Positions 15,772-24,137 of a DNA stretch of 24,247 nucleotides are shown here, piece by piece. The first letter of the stretch is position 1, and each line of letters starts with the position of its first letter. The notes below the pieces were generated by a model. That model searched no databases, was not told the DNA's origin, and was given only the letters and a program-made list of their open reading frames with translations. The position numbers and the translations under genes were made by a program. The DNA is taken from assembly GCA_045601245.1 (NCBI GenBank), contig JAZRZH010000035.1, forward strand, positions 1 through 24,247. The letters are read 5' to 3'. The stretch is from Cacconaster sp045601245 (GTDB lineage Bacteria > Bacteroidota > Bacteroidia > Bacteroidales > UBA932).

Positions 15772-17109
15772 ATGAAAAAGACATTGATGGCCCTGGCCAT
15801 GGCAGGCCAGATATTTGCACTTTGCTGCTGCCAGAAACCGGATCCGCAGCCGGAACCACAGCCGGAACCTGAAAAGCCATGCGAGCTGGTTCTTGCCAAC
15901 GCCGCGGATGCTTCAATCGCGTTCGGCACGCAGCCGGCTTCGTATACCGTGAACTTCAACTGTACGGACATGTGGACTGCAAGCATAAGCTTTGACGGTT
16001 CCCCAACCCCTTGGGCTAGCATTTATCCGCTTTCCGGACTGCCGGGCGACGGCAAGTTCACCATCACCGTCAATGCCAACAACACCCTGGATGAGCACAG
16101 TGCCACCATCGTGCTCAAATATGGGGAAAAGTCAACTGAGATCACTCTCAGCCAGCAGGCCCTCACGCACATCCCATATTCATTCACAGGTTCGCAGCTT
16201 GTGAAGTCCTTTACTGATACCTATGAAGTGTTCATCAAGGATGACATTATGCCCAATACCATCACAATAGGGGAGGACGTACTGACAAGAGGCTGCTACT
16301 ATGAGGCCATGTGCCTCCTCCTTCCGGACCTCGCCGCTGGCGGTGACGCGTGGAAGACAAAGACATATTCGCTGCAGAATTTCTCCTGCCCGGACCACTA
16401 CAGCGGCACCAAGTACGAAACATACGCACCGGACGAGATGGACCCGGCCACCGTACTCTGGATCAACGACAAGCAGTACAACTATGCGAAGCAGCACAGC
16501 CTGTCATTCGCGAATTACTGCACCATCGACGAGACTCGTTTCTCATTCTACCGTTCCATCGTGGTCAGCGCAAGGCTGATCCACTACTACGCAAACAATG
16601 GTACAATGCCGGAGAAGATTTCTTCCTGGCAGTCGGATTTCCTCCGCAATATGGAATACAATTCGGATGTCATTCCTGACAAGTTCTGCGATATCAACGG
16701 CCCTGTCGTAATAGCGGCAAGGGATGCGGCCATCGCAGGCAAAACCACAACCCTTGACAAAGTCAAGGCCATCTTTGAATATGCCCGCGACAAGTGGGAG
16801 TGGGAAGATTACTACAACACCCGCAAAGGCGCGATTACTACAATAAACTCAAAGGGCGGCAATTGCTGCGACCTCAGTCATGCGATAATTGCCATGGCCC
16901 GTTCCGCCGGCATTCCGGCACGTTATGTCCACGGTCCCGAGACCTATTACCCGAGCGGCAGCATCTGGGGACACGTCTGGGCTGAACTCTACGCTGACGG
17001 CAAATGGTACGTCTGCGATGCATCGAACAACGACTGCACCCTCGACCATCCGGTCTGGATACTCGAGAAATCCACAATCAACGGTAAATACCGCGATCTT
17101 CCTTTCTGA
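15772..17109 (+). CDS. BACON + PMBR-like + transglutaminase-like cysteine peptidase (lipoprotein)
   Basis: 445 residues. The signal ends in ALCCCQ (lipid anchor at one of Cys18-20), followed by a Pro-Glu-rich linker (PDPQPEPQPEPEKP). Residues about 37-130 form a BACON domain (WASIYPLSGLPGDGKFTITV, ITLSQQA). Residues about 138-187 fit a PMBR: VFIKDDIMPNTITIGEDVLT then an aromatic/Leu helix. Residues about 260-295 (VVSARLIHYYANNGTMPEKI) fit the first half of another. Residues about 325-445 are a transglutaminase-like domain with the triad C365 (GGNCCDLSH), H401 (GHVWAELY) and D416 (WYVCDAS). This PMBR-transglutaminase order, and details such as YYNTRKGAI, GNCCD, AGIPARYVHG and an ending in LPF, recall pseudomurein endoisopeptidase-like and methanogen surface proteins as I remember them. 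It probably cleaves peptide or isopeptide bonds of a wall polymer. It overlaps the next gene by one base. Confidence 0.85.
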   Translation: MKKTLMALAMAGQIFALCCCQKPDPQPEPQPEPEKPCELVLANAADASIAFGTQPASYTVNFNCTDMWTASISFDGSPTPWASIYPLSGLPGDGKFTITVNANNTLDEHSATIVLKYGEKSTEITLSQQALTHIPYSFTGSQLVKSFTDTYEVFIKDDIMPNTITIGEDVLTRGCYYEAMCLLLPDLAAGGDAWKTKTYSLQNFSCPDHYSGTKYETYAPDEMDPATVLWINDKQYNYAKQHSLSFANYCTIDETRFSFYRSIVVSARLIHYYANNGTMPEKISSWQSDFLRNMEYNSDVIPDKFCDINGPVVIAARDAAIAGKTTTLDKVKAIFEYARDKWEWEDYYNTRKGAITTINSKGGNCCDLSHAIIAMARSAGIPARYVHGPETYYPSGSIWGHVWAELYADGKWYVCDASNNDCTLDHPVWILEKSTINGKYRDLPF

Positions 17110-19217
17110 TGAATATGAAAATACTCAAATATTTCCCTGTACTCGCAGCCCTTGTCGCAGTGGCTGCCTCCTGCGTCGAAGATCCGGCATACGCTCCGGC
17201 TTCCTCACTGTCTTCAATTATCGTCAACGAGATCTGTCCCGCCATCGCTGAAGGTGATAACGGCTGGGTCGAGATTGCCAACGGCTCTTCATCCGCTATG
17301 GACATCTGCGGATTGAAGATGCTTGTTTCGGATGATTATTATTACAGGTATCAGGTATATGAGGCTCCGGAATCGATGTCTCTGTCAGCCGGTGAAAAAC
17401 TTGTCATCGAGCCTGAGTCCATTCCTCTCAAGCTGTCGAAGCTTGAGGAGATAGTATCCACCTCCGGCCGCGATACCGTAGTGCTCGAGATGAATATCAA
17501 GGACATGGCCAAGGAGCTTGGCAATCCCGCAGAGGACGGCAGCTGGTCCCGCATTCCTGACCTTACCGGTGATTTCGTCGTATCTGAGAAGGCAACCAGG
17601 GGCGAGAAAAACTACAAGTTCGTGCCATACAAGGTGGATGGCCTGCTCATCAATGAAATATGCCCTTCAGAAGGCTGGGTTGAGATTTACAACAATGCAG
17701 TAGGCAGCCTCAGACTTGACGAGACAAGCATTGTTCTTACCGACTGGTCCGGTATCGACCACAAGCTGTACAAATTCGGGGAGAATGTCAACATTAAAAG
17801 AGATGAACGCATAGCAGTCCCTGCTCAGATAATGGACTTGAAGCAGCTCAAGCTTGTGTCCAATGAGGGCAAGGTTGTTGACACATTCGATGTCAGTGAT
17901 GTCAAGGATGCCGGCAGCATCGCCGCGGGCAATTCATATTCGCGTCTTCCGGATATCAGCGGCGACTGGTATATTTCCGGCACAGCGACAAAGGAGGCAG
18001 TCAATGAAGACTCCACAAATGATATAAAGCAGCTGGTCATCAACGAGGTCAGCCCTTTGGAGGGTTGGGTTGAGGTATGCAATCCCACTGTACGCCTGCT
18101 TCAGGTATCAGGTGCCACCATCACTGTTGACGGCAAAGCCGCAGCCACACTCAGCGGCTCGATGAAGCCGGGCGAGTCAAAGGCTTATGCCGTCAGCGCC
18201 ACGGCGACATCAGATATAGCGCTCAAGAATTCTGCCGGTACGGCAGTGGATACATTCAAGCCTGCTGACTTGAAGGACGGCGAAGTGCCGGTGCAGGGCG
18301 GCAGCTGGTCACGAATCCCTGACGGCAAGGAATGGTATTGCGTCAGGACCGCCAGCAAGGACGGCAGCAACTACGGCATTGTCAAGGGTAACACAGTGGG
18401 AGTATGGTACAATCAGAGCAATACACCTAGTCTGCTCAGCAATCTCGACTATTTCGCAAAGCGCGGCATAGGACACGTATTCCTCCACGAGTATGCTTTC
18501 AAATATTACGAGAATCTGATACCGTCCATTCTCAAAAGAGCGGACGAACTTGGTATCACCATCCATATCTGGTTACAGTGCTTCTGGTGGAACGACAACC
18601 AGGGCGTCAACGGCTGGCGCAGCCCTGTCGATGATACGAACAAGTGTTATGACCAGGCACTCTTCGATGACATCCTCGGCGAAGACCGCGCCACCAAGTA
18701 TGTGAAGGCCGGCGTAAAGGGCATACATTTCGACTACATACGCTTCGGCGGTACTGCATACAAGCACGATTTCCCTGATGCAGGTGTCACCGGTCAGGGT
18801 GCCATAGATGAGTTCTGCCGTCAGGCGGATGCTCGACTGCGCAGCATCAATCCGGACCTTGTGCTCTCCGCTGCACTGATGGGAGAGACAGCCAGCGAGA
18901 AATATTACGGCCAGCATCCTGAATCCATGAGTCAGTACATTGACATACTAATCCCTATGCTGTACTTCCATTCCGGGGGATACAATGCTGCTACAGCCGC
19001 TTCAAGGCTCAACTGGTTCGCTACCCACGCAGGCCAGAACACCCAGGTGTGGGCCGGCATACAGACTTATGACGCCAGCAGCAACGGCCTGCCCGAGTCC
19101 ACTATCAGGAAGGATTTCGAGGCATTCATAGGATCAAAGGCCGACGGTATCTCGCTCTTCCGTCATGGCCTCGGTTCACTCCCTGTCCTTCTCGATCTGC
19201 AAACAATAAATAAGTAA
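17109..19217 (+). CDS. Lipoprotein with three lamin-tail repeats and a C-terminal GHL10-type glycosidase-like barrel
   Basis: 702 residues, with a probable lipid anchor at Cys22 (AASC). Three repeats start IIVNEICPA (37), LLINEICPSEGWVEIYN (179) and LVINEVSPLEGWVEVCN (309), the lamin-tail (LTD) pattern. Each ends with a matching SxSRxPD...GDW-like motif followed by an A-T/S-K segment (145, 276, 399). Residues about 428-700 are a TIM-barrel-like domain of the glycosyl-hydrolase-like 10 (GHL10/DUF187) type: GVWYNQSN, HVFLHEYAF, ITIHIWLQCFWWN, GIHFDYIRFGGTAYKHD (D542), SAALMGE (E593), ILIPMLYF, VWAGIQTY and GISLFRHGLG. D542 and E593 are candidate catalytic acids by position only. LTDs usually mediate attachment or binding, so the protein could hold the barrel on its polymer. 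The next gene is a stand-alone paralogue of the barrel. Confidence 0.8.
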   Translation: MNMKILKYFPVLAALVAVAASCVEDPAYAPASSLSSIIVNEICPAIAEGDNGWVEIANGSSSAMDICGLKMLVSDDYYYRYQVYEAPESMSLSAGEKLVIEPESIPLKLSKLEEIVSTSGRDTVVLEMNIKDMAKELGNPAEDGSWSRIPDLTGDFVVSEKATRGEKNYKFVPYKVDGLLINEICPSEGWVEIYNNAVGSLRLDETSIVLTDWSGIDHKLYKFGENVNIKRDERIAVPAQIMDLKQLKLVSNEGKVVDTFDVSDVKDAGSIAAGNSYSRLPDISGDWYISGTATKEAVNEDSTNDIKQLVINEVSPLEGWVEVCNPTVRLLQVSGATITVDGKAAATLSGSMKPGESKAYAVSATATSDIALKNSAGTAVDTFKPADLKDGEVPVQGGSWSRIPDGKEWYCVRTASKDGSNYGIVKGNTVGVWYNQSNTPSLLSNLDYFAKRGIGHVFLHEYAFKYYENLIPSILKRADELGITIHIWLQCFWWNDNQGVNGWRSPVDDTNKCYDQALFDDILGEDRATKYVKAGVKGIHFDYIRFGGTAYKHDFPDAGVTGQGAIDEFCRQADARLRSINPDLVLSAALMGETASEKYYGQHPESMSQYIDILIPMLYFHSGGYNAATAASRLNWFATHAGQNTQVWAGIQTYDASSNGLPESTIRKDFEAFIGSKADGISLFRHGLGSLPVLLDLQTINK

Positions 19218-19220
19218 GAT

Positions 19221-20129
19221 ATGAAAAAGACTCTTCTGCTCATCACAATGGCTCTGTGCCTCATTGCAGTGCCATCATCTTCTGCAAAGAAGAAAGTTTC
19301 AAAGAACAATACCAACGCCATCTGGGTCTGGTCGAAATATATGACCGAGATTGATCTCGACGAGATGGTCCGCAAGGACATCGGACACATCGTGCTTCAC
19401 GAGAAGTCTTTCGAGGTGCATGGCCAGGATTCCACACTTGCCTTCATAAAGGCTGCAAAGAAGCACGGTATCACAGTCCATATATGGATGCAGTGCTGCT
19501 ACCGCAACGGCAAGTGGGCATATCCCATGGATGATTCCCTCAAGTGCTACAAGCAGGATTTCTATGATGAGACTGTGGCACGTGCGGTGAATTACGTCAA
19601 GATGGGTGTTCAGGGCATACACCTCGACTATATCCGCTTCGGCGGCACGGCCTACAAGCACGATTATCCTGAAAACGGTGCATCGGCCACAGGCTGCATC
19701 ACGGAGTTCTGCCGTCAGATACACGACGGTATCAAGGCTGCCAACCCGAAGGTCATTCTTTCCGCAGCTGTGATGCCTGAGCCTGAAAGCGAACATTATT
19801 ACGGTCAGAATCCTGAGCAGATGGGCAAGTACATTGACATCTTCATGCCGATGATATACCGTCATTCCCCGGGCTACCGCAAGAACGGCGAGGGCTGGTC
19901 ACAGAAGGTGGCCAACTGGTTCGCTGAGAAGGGCGCCCCGGCCAAGGTATGGGCCGGTACCACCACCTATACCTGCACTGAGCACGGCGGAGAGGAGGAT
20001 GTCATTCCTATGAACGCTGAGGATATCCTCAGGGAATGCCGTGATTTCAATGACACCAAGGCTACAGGCATCGTGCTCTTCCGCTACGGACTCGGCGAAA
20101 TCCCGGATCTTCACAATCTCAGAAAATAA
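19221..20129 (+). CDS. Secreted stand-alone GHL10-type glycosidase-like protein
   Basis: 302 residues. A signal peptide with a signal peptidase I site (about SSA22-KKK) and no lipobox predicts a soluble exported protein. The whole mature part is a barrel like the C-terminus of the preceding gene: IWVWSKYM (34-41), HIVLHEKSFEVHG, ITVHIWMQCCYRNGKW, GIHLDYIRFGGTAYKHDYP (D136), SAAVMPEPESEHYYGQNPEQ (E187), FMPMIYRH, VWAGTTTYT and GIVLFRYGLGEIPDL. The two copies share near-identical motif runs, so they arose by duplication and then took different locations, one anchored and one free. The family has no reaction I can name with certainty. In this setting a glycan-chain-cleaving role on cell wall is inferred. 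Three bases separate it from the gene before and seven from the kinase. Confidence 0.8.
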   Translation: MKKTLLLITMALCLIAVPSSSAKKKVSKNNTNAIWVWSKYMTEIDLDEMVRKDIGHIVLHEKSFEVHGQDSTLAFIKAAKKHGITVHIWMQCCYRNGKWAYPMDDSLKCYKQDFYDETVARAVNYVKMGVQGIHLDYIRFGGTAYKHDYPENGASATGCITEFCRQIHDGIKAANPKVILSAAVMPEPESEHYYGQNPEQMGKYIDIFMPMIYRHSPGYRKNGEGWSQKVANWFAEKGAPAKVWAGTTTYTCTEHGGEEDVIPMNAEDILRECRDFNDTKATGIVLFRYGLGEIPDLHNLRK

Positions 20130-20136
20130 AGACACT

Positions 20137-20985
20137 ATGATACTTATCGCAGACAGTGGTGCGTCCAAGACTGATTGGGCGTGCATAAAGAAAGGCACTG
20201 ACATCAGAATCACATTCCAAAGCCAGGGCTACAATCCGAATTACATTACCGGCGATCAGATCGTCGAGGACATCAAGGCCAATCTTCCCGCCGGCTTCCC
20301 GGTCGAGGAAGTACACGAGATATACTTCTATGGCGCAGGAGTGACCGAACTCCAGTATCCTTTCATGGAGAATACCCTCCGTCGCGTGTTCGTCAACACC
20401 CGCAAGGCATTCATCGCAATGGATACCCTGGCGTCCTGCCGTGCATTGCTCCAGAGCGAGCCGGGCTTCGCGGCTATTCTCGGTACAGGTGCCAACACCT
20501 GCCTCTATGACGGCTGCAATGAAGGTCTTAATGTGGATTCCTGCGGCTTCATCCTCGGTGACGAGGGCAGCGGCGGCAATCTCGGAAAGAGAATGATCAC
20601 GGATTACATCCGCCGCAATATGCCGGCGAAGGTATATGAGAAGGTGAGAGCCGAGCTGGGTCACAATAATGACGAGCTGCTCGATATCATCTACACCAAG
20701 CCTTTCCCGAACAGGTTCTGCGCGCAATATGCGAAGTTCATTCACGACAATCTGGACTTCGACCCTTATTTTCCGGAGCTGGTCACTGACGCGTTCCGCC
20801 AGTTCTTCAAGCTCATCGTGACACATTATCCGGACTACACTAAGTACAAGTTCAACGCTGTGGGCTCCGTGGCCTTCTATTTCAAGGAGCTCCTCGAACC
20901 TGTGGTCAATGAATTCGGTATGGAAATGGGTGTTATACTCAAGGCACCGCTTGAGGGCCTGATCAAATATCATCTGGAGAATTAA
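20137..20985 (+). CDS. BadF/NagK-family amino-sugar kinase
   Basis: 282 residues, cytoplasmic, ASKHA fold. Motifs: MILIADSGASKTDWAC (phosphate 1, residues 1-16), AMDTLASCRAL (D96, candidate catalytic base), AILGTGANTCLYDG (about 113-126), and FILGDEGSGGNLGKRM (about 138-153). This is the BadF/BadG/BcrA/BcrD-type family that holds N-acetylglucosamine kinases and, in Tannerella forsythia, the N-acetylmuramic acid kinase MurK. With a MurQ homologue and a transporter in the same operon it should phosphorylate GlcNAc and/or MurNAc at C6 after uptake. Which sugar is used cannot be told here. The frame is open 32 codons upstream into the preceding gene, but the ATG at 20137 starts the conserved phosphate loop and is chosen. 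Confidence 0.88.
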   Translation: MILIADSGASKTDWACIKKGTDIRITFQSQGYNPNYITGDQIVEDIKANLPAGFPVEEVHEIYFYGAGVTELQYPFMENTLRRVFVNTRKAFIAMDTLASCRALLQSEPGFAAILGTGANTCLYDGCNEGLNVDSCGFILGDEGSGGNLGKRMITDYIRRNMPAKVYEKVRAELGHNNDELLDIIYTKPFPNRFCAQYAKFIHDNLDFDPYFPELVTDAFRQFFKLIVTHYPDYTKYKFNAVGSVAFYFKELLEPVVNEFGMEMGVILKAPLEGLIKYHLEN

Positions 20986-20987
20986 TT

Positions 20988-22181
20988 ATGCCAAAGAACA
21001 ATAAATTCATAATTCCGCTCTGCTTCATCGGAATGATGTTCTTCACCGTGGGCTTCGCCACGGGCATCAACGGCTACTTCGTGCCGTTCCTCGAATCGAA
21101 TCTCAATCTCACATCCGCTCAGTCATATCTGGTGATCGCCGCCACATTCGCCGCCTTCCTGGTATTCAGCTTCCCGGCATCATCCATCATCAACAAAGTC
21201 GGATACAAGCGTACAATGTCCCTGGCTTTCTTTATGTTCGCCCTGGCGTTTGCGCTCTTCATACCTGCAGCGCGTCTGGAGAGCTTCTGGCTCTATCTGC
21301 TCGCCTGCTTCATCAGCGGTACGGCCAACACCGTTCTCCAGGCTGCCATCAACCCTTATGTGACCATACTCGGTCCCATTGACAGCGCTGCCCGTCGCAT
21401 CAGCATAATGGGTATATGCAACTCACTGGCCCTCGCCCTGCCATCTGTATTCATTGCGGCAGTCACGGGCAAGAACATCGATGCTGTGGCCCTCGCTGAC
21501 CTCAACAGGCCTTTCTACATCATCATCGCTGTGGTGGTTGCTCTCGGTATCATCACCTTATTTGCTCCGCTCGAGGAAATCAAGGCTGAGGGTGAAGAAA
21601 ATGAAGAGGACTGCCCTTATGCTGCCGGCAAGAAGTCCATCTGGCAGTTCCCGCACCTTGTGCTCGGCGCCCTTGCCATCTTCGTATACGTCGGTGTGGA
21701 GAACCTCGCCCTGCTTACAGTGCTTGATTACGCCAAGGACCTCGGTATGTCCAATCCTGAGAAATACACAGTTTTCCCTGGTCTTGGAATGGCAATAGGC
21801 TACATTGTCGGTATAGTCTGTATCCCGAAATACATTTCCCAGGTCAAGGCTCTGCGCATCTGCACCTGGGTCGCAGTGATAGATTCGATCCTCATCCTCG
21901 TGACGCCGCCGGCAGTTTCTGTATGGTGTGTGGCACTGCTGAGTCTCGCCTGCTCGCTGATGTATCCGGCCATCTGGCCGCTCGCCATCACTGACCTCGG
22001 CAAATTCACCAAGAAGGGTTCGTCACTGCTTGTCGCCTGCATCGGCGGCGGTGCCGTCATACCGCTTCTTTTCGGTTGGATGAAGGATATTATGAGCGCG
22101 CAGTCAGCATACTGGATATGCCTGCCGTTCTACCTTCTCATAATGTATTACGCATATTACGGATATAAGATCAGAAAATAA
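20988..22181 (+). CDS. FucP/NagP-type MFS sugar transporter
   Basis: 397 residues with about 12 membrane segments. The start (FIIPLCFIGMMFFTVGFATG, INGYFVPFLESNLNLTSAQS) and the GTANTVLQAAINPYVTILGP segment match the fucose/glucose-galactose/NagP branch of the major facilitator family, which uses proton symport. It is the natural inner-membrane importer for the amino sugar released in the periplasm, feeding the kinase encoded 2 bases upstream. A central acidic loop (KAEGEENEEDCPY) joins the two six-helix halves. Candidate substrates are GlcNAc, MurNAc or a small disaccharide. It does not look like AmpG, so anhydro-muropeptide import is less likely. Confidence 0.88.
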   Translation: MPKNNKFIIPLCFIGMMFFTVGFATGINGYFVPFLESNLNLTSAQSYLVIAATFAAFLVFSFPASSIINKVGYKRTMSLAFFMFALAFALFIPAARLESFWLYLLACFISGTANTVLQAAINPYVTILGPIDSAARRISIMGICNSLALALPSVFIAAVTGKNIDAVALADLNRPFYIIIAVVVALGIITLFAPLEEIKAEGEENEEDCPYAAGKKSIWQFPHLVLGALAIFVYVGVENLALLTVLDYAKDLGMSNPEKYTVFPGLGMAIGYIVGIVCIPKYISQVKALRICTWVAVIDSILILVTPPAVSVWCVALLSLACSLMYPAIWPLAITDLGKFTKKGSSLLVACIGGGAVIPLLFGWMKDIMSAQSAYWICLPFYLLIMYYAYYGYKIRK

Positions 22182-22194
22182 TGGAGCTTTTTTG

Positions 22195-24129
22195 ATGAAA
22201 CATTTCTCTCTTCCAAAAGACGGAGGCTTGATTGAGGCCGGACTCCCGAAGGATATCCTCCACGGCTATGACAAAGTATTTACGGAGATTTACGAAGATT
22301 CGTTTGTCGCCAGTTCGGCGGTGGCCGAAGAGGTGATCGCGGCTATCAATTCATTCGATACCGCTATGACGGGACGTCTGTTCAAACTCGGCCTTACCAC
22401 GGGTTCGACTCCTACTCATCTTTATAACATCCTCGTCGAAGCATATAAGGCAGGCAGAGTGTCATTCCGGGAAGTTGAGATATTCACCATAGACGAGTAT
22501 TATCCGTCCACCAGCGACCAGATGCAGAGCCGCAATTACCGTCTGCACAGCGCGCTGATTGACAGGATTGACATTCTCAAGGAAAATGTGCACATACCTG
22601 ACGGCTCCGTTCCGCAGGACGGATTGTCCGAATACTGCGCGGCCTTTGACAAGGCGGCCCACGGTATGGATCTGCTGGTGATAGGTATAGGTGAGAACGG
22701 TCAGGTCGGATTCAACGAGGCAGGCTCGACAGCCGGTAGCAGGACCCGTGCTGTGATACTTCCTTATTCCAGCCGCAAGCGTCAGGCGCATAACTTCAAC
22801 GGCGACCTCAAGTCCACCCCTTCCTCTGCCATAACAATGGGCATACACGCGATGATGAGTTCATCCCGCGTAATCCTGATGGCTTGGGGAGAAAAGAAGT
22901 CAGAAGCGGTGAAGAATATTGTTGAAGGTACTATGGATACCCAGTGTCCGGCTTCTTTTTTCCAGGATCACCCCAATGCCTCGCTCTATGTCGACGAGAC
23001 GGCCGGCGAGCTGCTGACAAGAGTTGTGGCTCCGTGGAAGATCGGAGCTTGCGAGTGGACCCGGAAATTCCGCCGCAAGGCTGTGGTATGGCTCTGCAAC
23101 GAGGTTGAGAAGCCTATCCTCAAGCTGACGCAGAATGATTATCTTCAGAACTCCCTTGGCGAACTGCTGGACCTCTACGGTCCTTTTGACAAGATCAATA
23201 TCGAGGTCTTCAATGACCTTCAGCATACCATTACAGGTTGGCCAGGAGGTAAGCCTGATGCGGACGACAGTACCCGTCCGGTGTCTTCGTCACCGTTCCC
23301 GAAGAAGGTACTTATCTTCTCGCCGCATCCTGATGATGACGTGATATCGATGGGCGGCACATTCATCCGTCTCGTGGATCATGGGCACGATGTGCACGTG
23401 GCATATGAGACTTCCGGCAATGTCGCCGTTCACGATGACGTGGTACTTCAGCAGATAGATGCTGCGGCAGAACTCGGCTACGGTGACAACTTCACCCACA
23501 TCAAGCATATCATAGGCGATAAGGTCCCTGGCGAACCTGAACCCAAGGAACTGCTTTCCCTCAAGGCTGCCATACGCCGTTCGGAAGCCAAGGCGGCTGT
23601 CAGGAGTTTTGGCCTGAATGCCAAGAAGAACGCTCACTTCCTCAATCTGCCTTTCTATGAATCAGGCGGCGTGACCAAATTCCCGCGTACTCAAGCGGAC
23701 GTGGATATCATCAAGTCCCTCGTCAAGGAACTTAAGCCTGATCAGATATATATGGCCGGTGACCTTGCGGACCCTCACGGCACCCACAGGGTATGTACCG
23801 AGGCGGCACTTGAGGCAATCGATCAATTGCTTGTGGAAGGTGAAAGCTGGCTCGGGCAGACTACTATCTGGCTCTATCGCGGAGCTTGGATGGAATGGGA
23901 ACTCGGCCGTGTGGATATGGCCGTGCCGTTGAGTCCCGATGAAGTGGTCGAAAAACGCCACGCCATCTACCGTCACCTGTCCCAGAAGGACATAGTGCCT
24001 TTCCCTGGCGATGACCCACGCGAATTCTGGCAGCGCGCCGAAGAGCGCAACGCCAATACCGCGCGCCATTACGATGCGCTCGGAATGGCCGAATACCAGG
24101 CCATGGAAGTATTTCTCAGACTTAAATGA
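22195..24129 (+). CDS. Fusion of glucosamine-6-phosphate deaminase-like (NagB) and PIG-L deacetylase domains
   Basis: 644 residues, cytoplasmic. Residues about 30-290 are NagB-like: LGLTTGSTPTHLYNIL, TIDEYYPS (D100), IGENGQVGFNEAGS (164-178), STPSSAITMGI. Residues about 370-640 are PIG-L/LmbE-like: SPHPDDDVISMGGTFIRL (zinc motif H378-D381) and DPHGTHRVCTEA (H528, H531). PIG-L enzymes remove N-acetyl groups from GlcNAc-type sugars, so the fusion could turn GlcNAc-6-phosphate into GlcN-6-phosphate and then fructose-6-phosphate, replacing NagA and NagB. Such fusions are common in Bacteroidota. In the NagB half the catalytic His of GHIAFNEP is Gln (Q170), so deamination may be altered. A TTG lies one codon upstream; the ATG at 22195 is preferred. 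Confidence 0.88.
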   Translation: MKHFSLPKDGGLIEAGLPKDILHGYDKVFTEIYEDSFVASSAVAEEVIAAINSFDTAMTGRLFKLGLTTGSTPTHLYNILVEAYKAGRVSFREVEIFTIDEYYPSTSDQMQSRNYRLHSALIDRIDILKENVHIPDGSVPQDGLSEYCAAFDKAAHGMDLLVIGIGENGQVGFNEAGSTAGSRTRAVILPYSSRKRQAHNFNGDLKSTPSSAITMGIHAMMSSSRVILMAWGEKKSEAVKNIVEGTMDTQCPASFFQDHPNASLYVDETAGELLTRVVAPWKIGACEWTRKFRRKAVVWLCNEVEKPILKLTQNDYLQNSLGELLDLYGPFDKINIEVFNDLQHTITGWPGGKPDADDSTRPVSSSPFPKKVLIFSPHPDDDVISMGGTFIRLVDHGHDVHVAYETSGNVAVHDDVVLQQIDAAAELGYGDNFTHIKHIIGDKVPGEPEPKELLSLKAAIRRSEAKAAVRSFGLNAKKNAHFLNLPFYESGGVTKFPRTQADVDIIKSLVKELKPDQIYMAGDLADPHGTHRVCTEAALEAIDQLLVEGESWLGQTTIWLYRGAWMEWELGRVDMAVPLSPDEVVEKRHAIYRHLSQKDIVPFPGDDPREFWQRAEERNANTARHYDALGMAEYQAMEVFLRLK

Positions 24130-24137
24130 CATTGTAT

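Noticed and set aside
20119..20973. Long minus-strand frame of 284 codons opposite the kinase
   Set aside because: It is antisense to a clear BadF/NagK-type kinase and shows no protein-family features.
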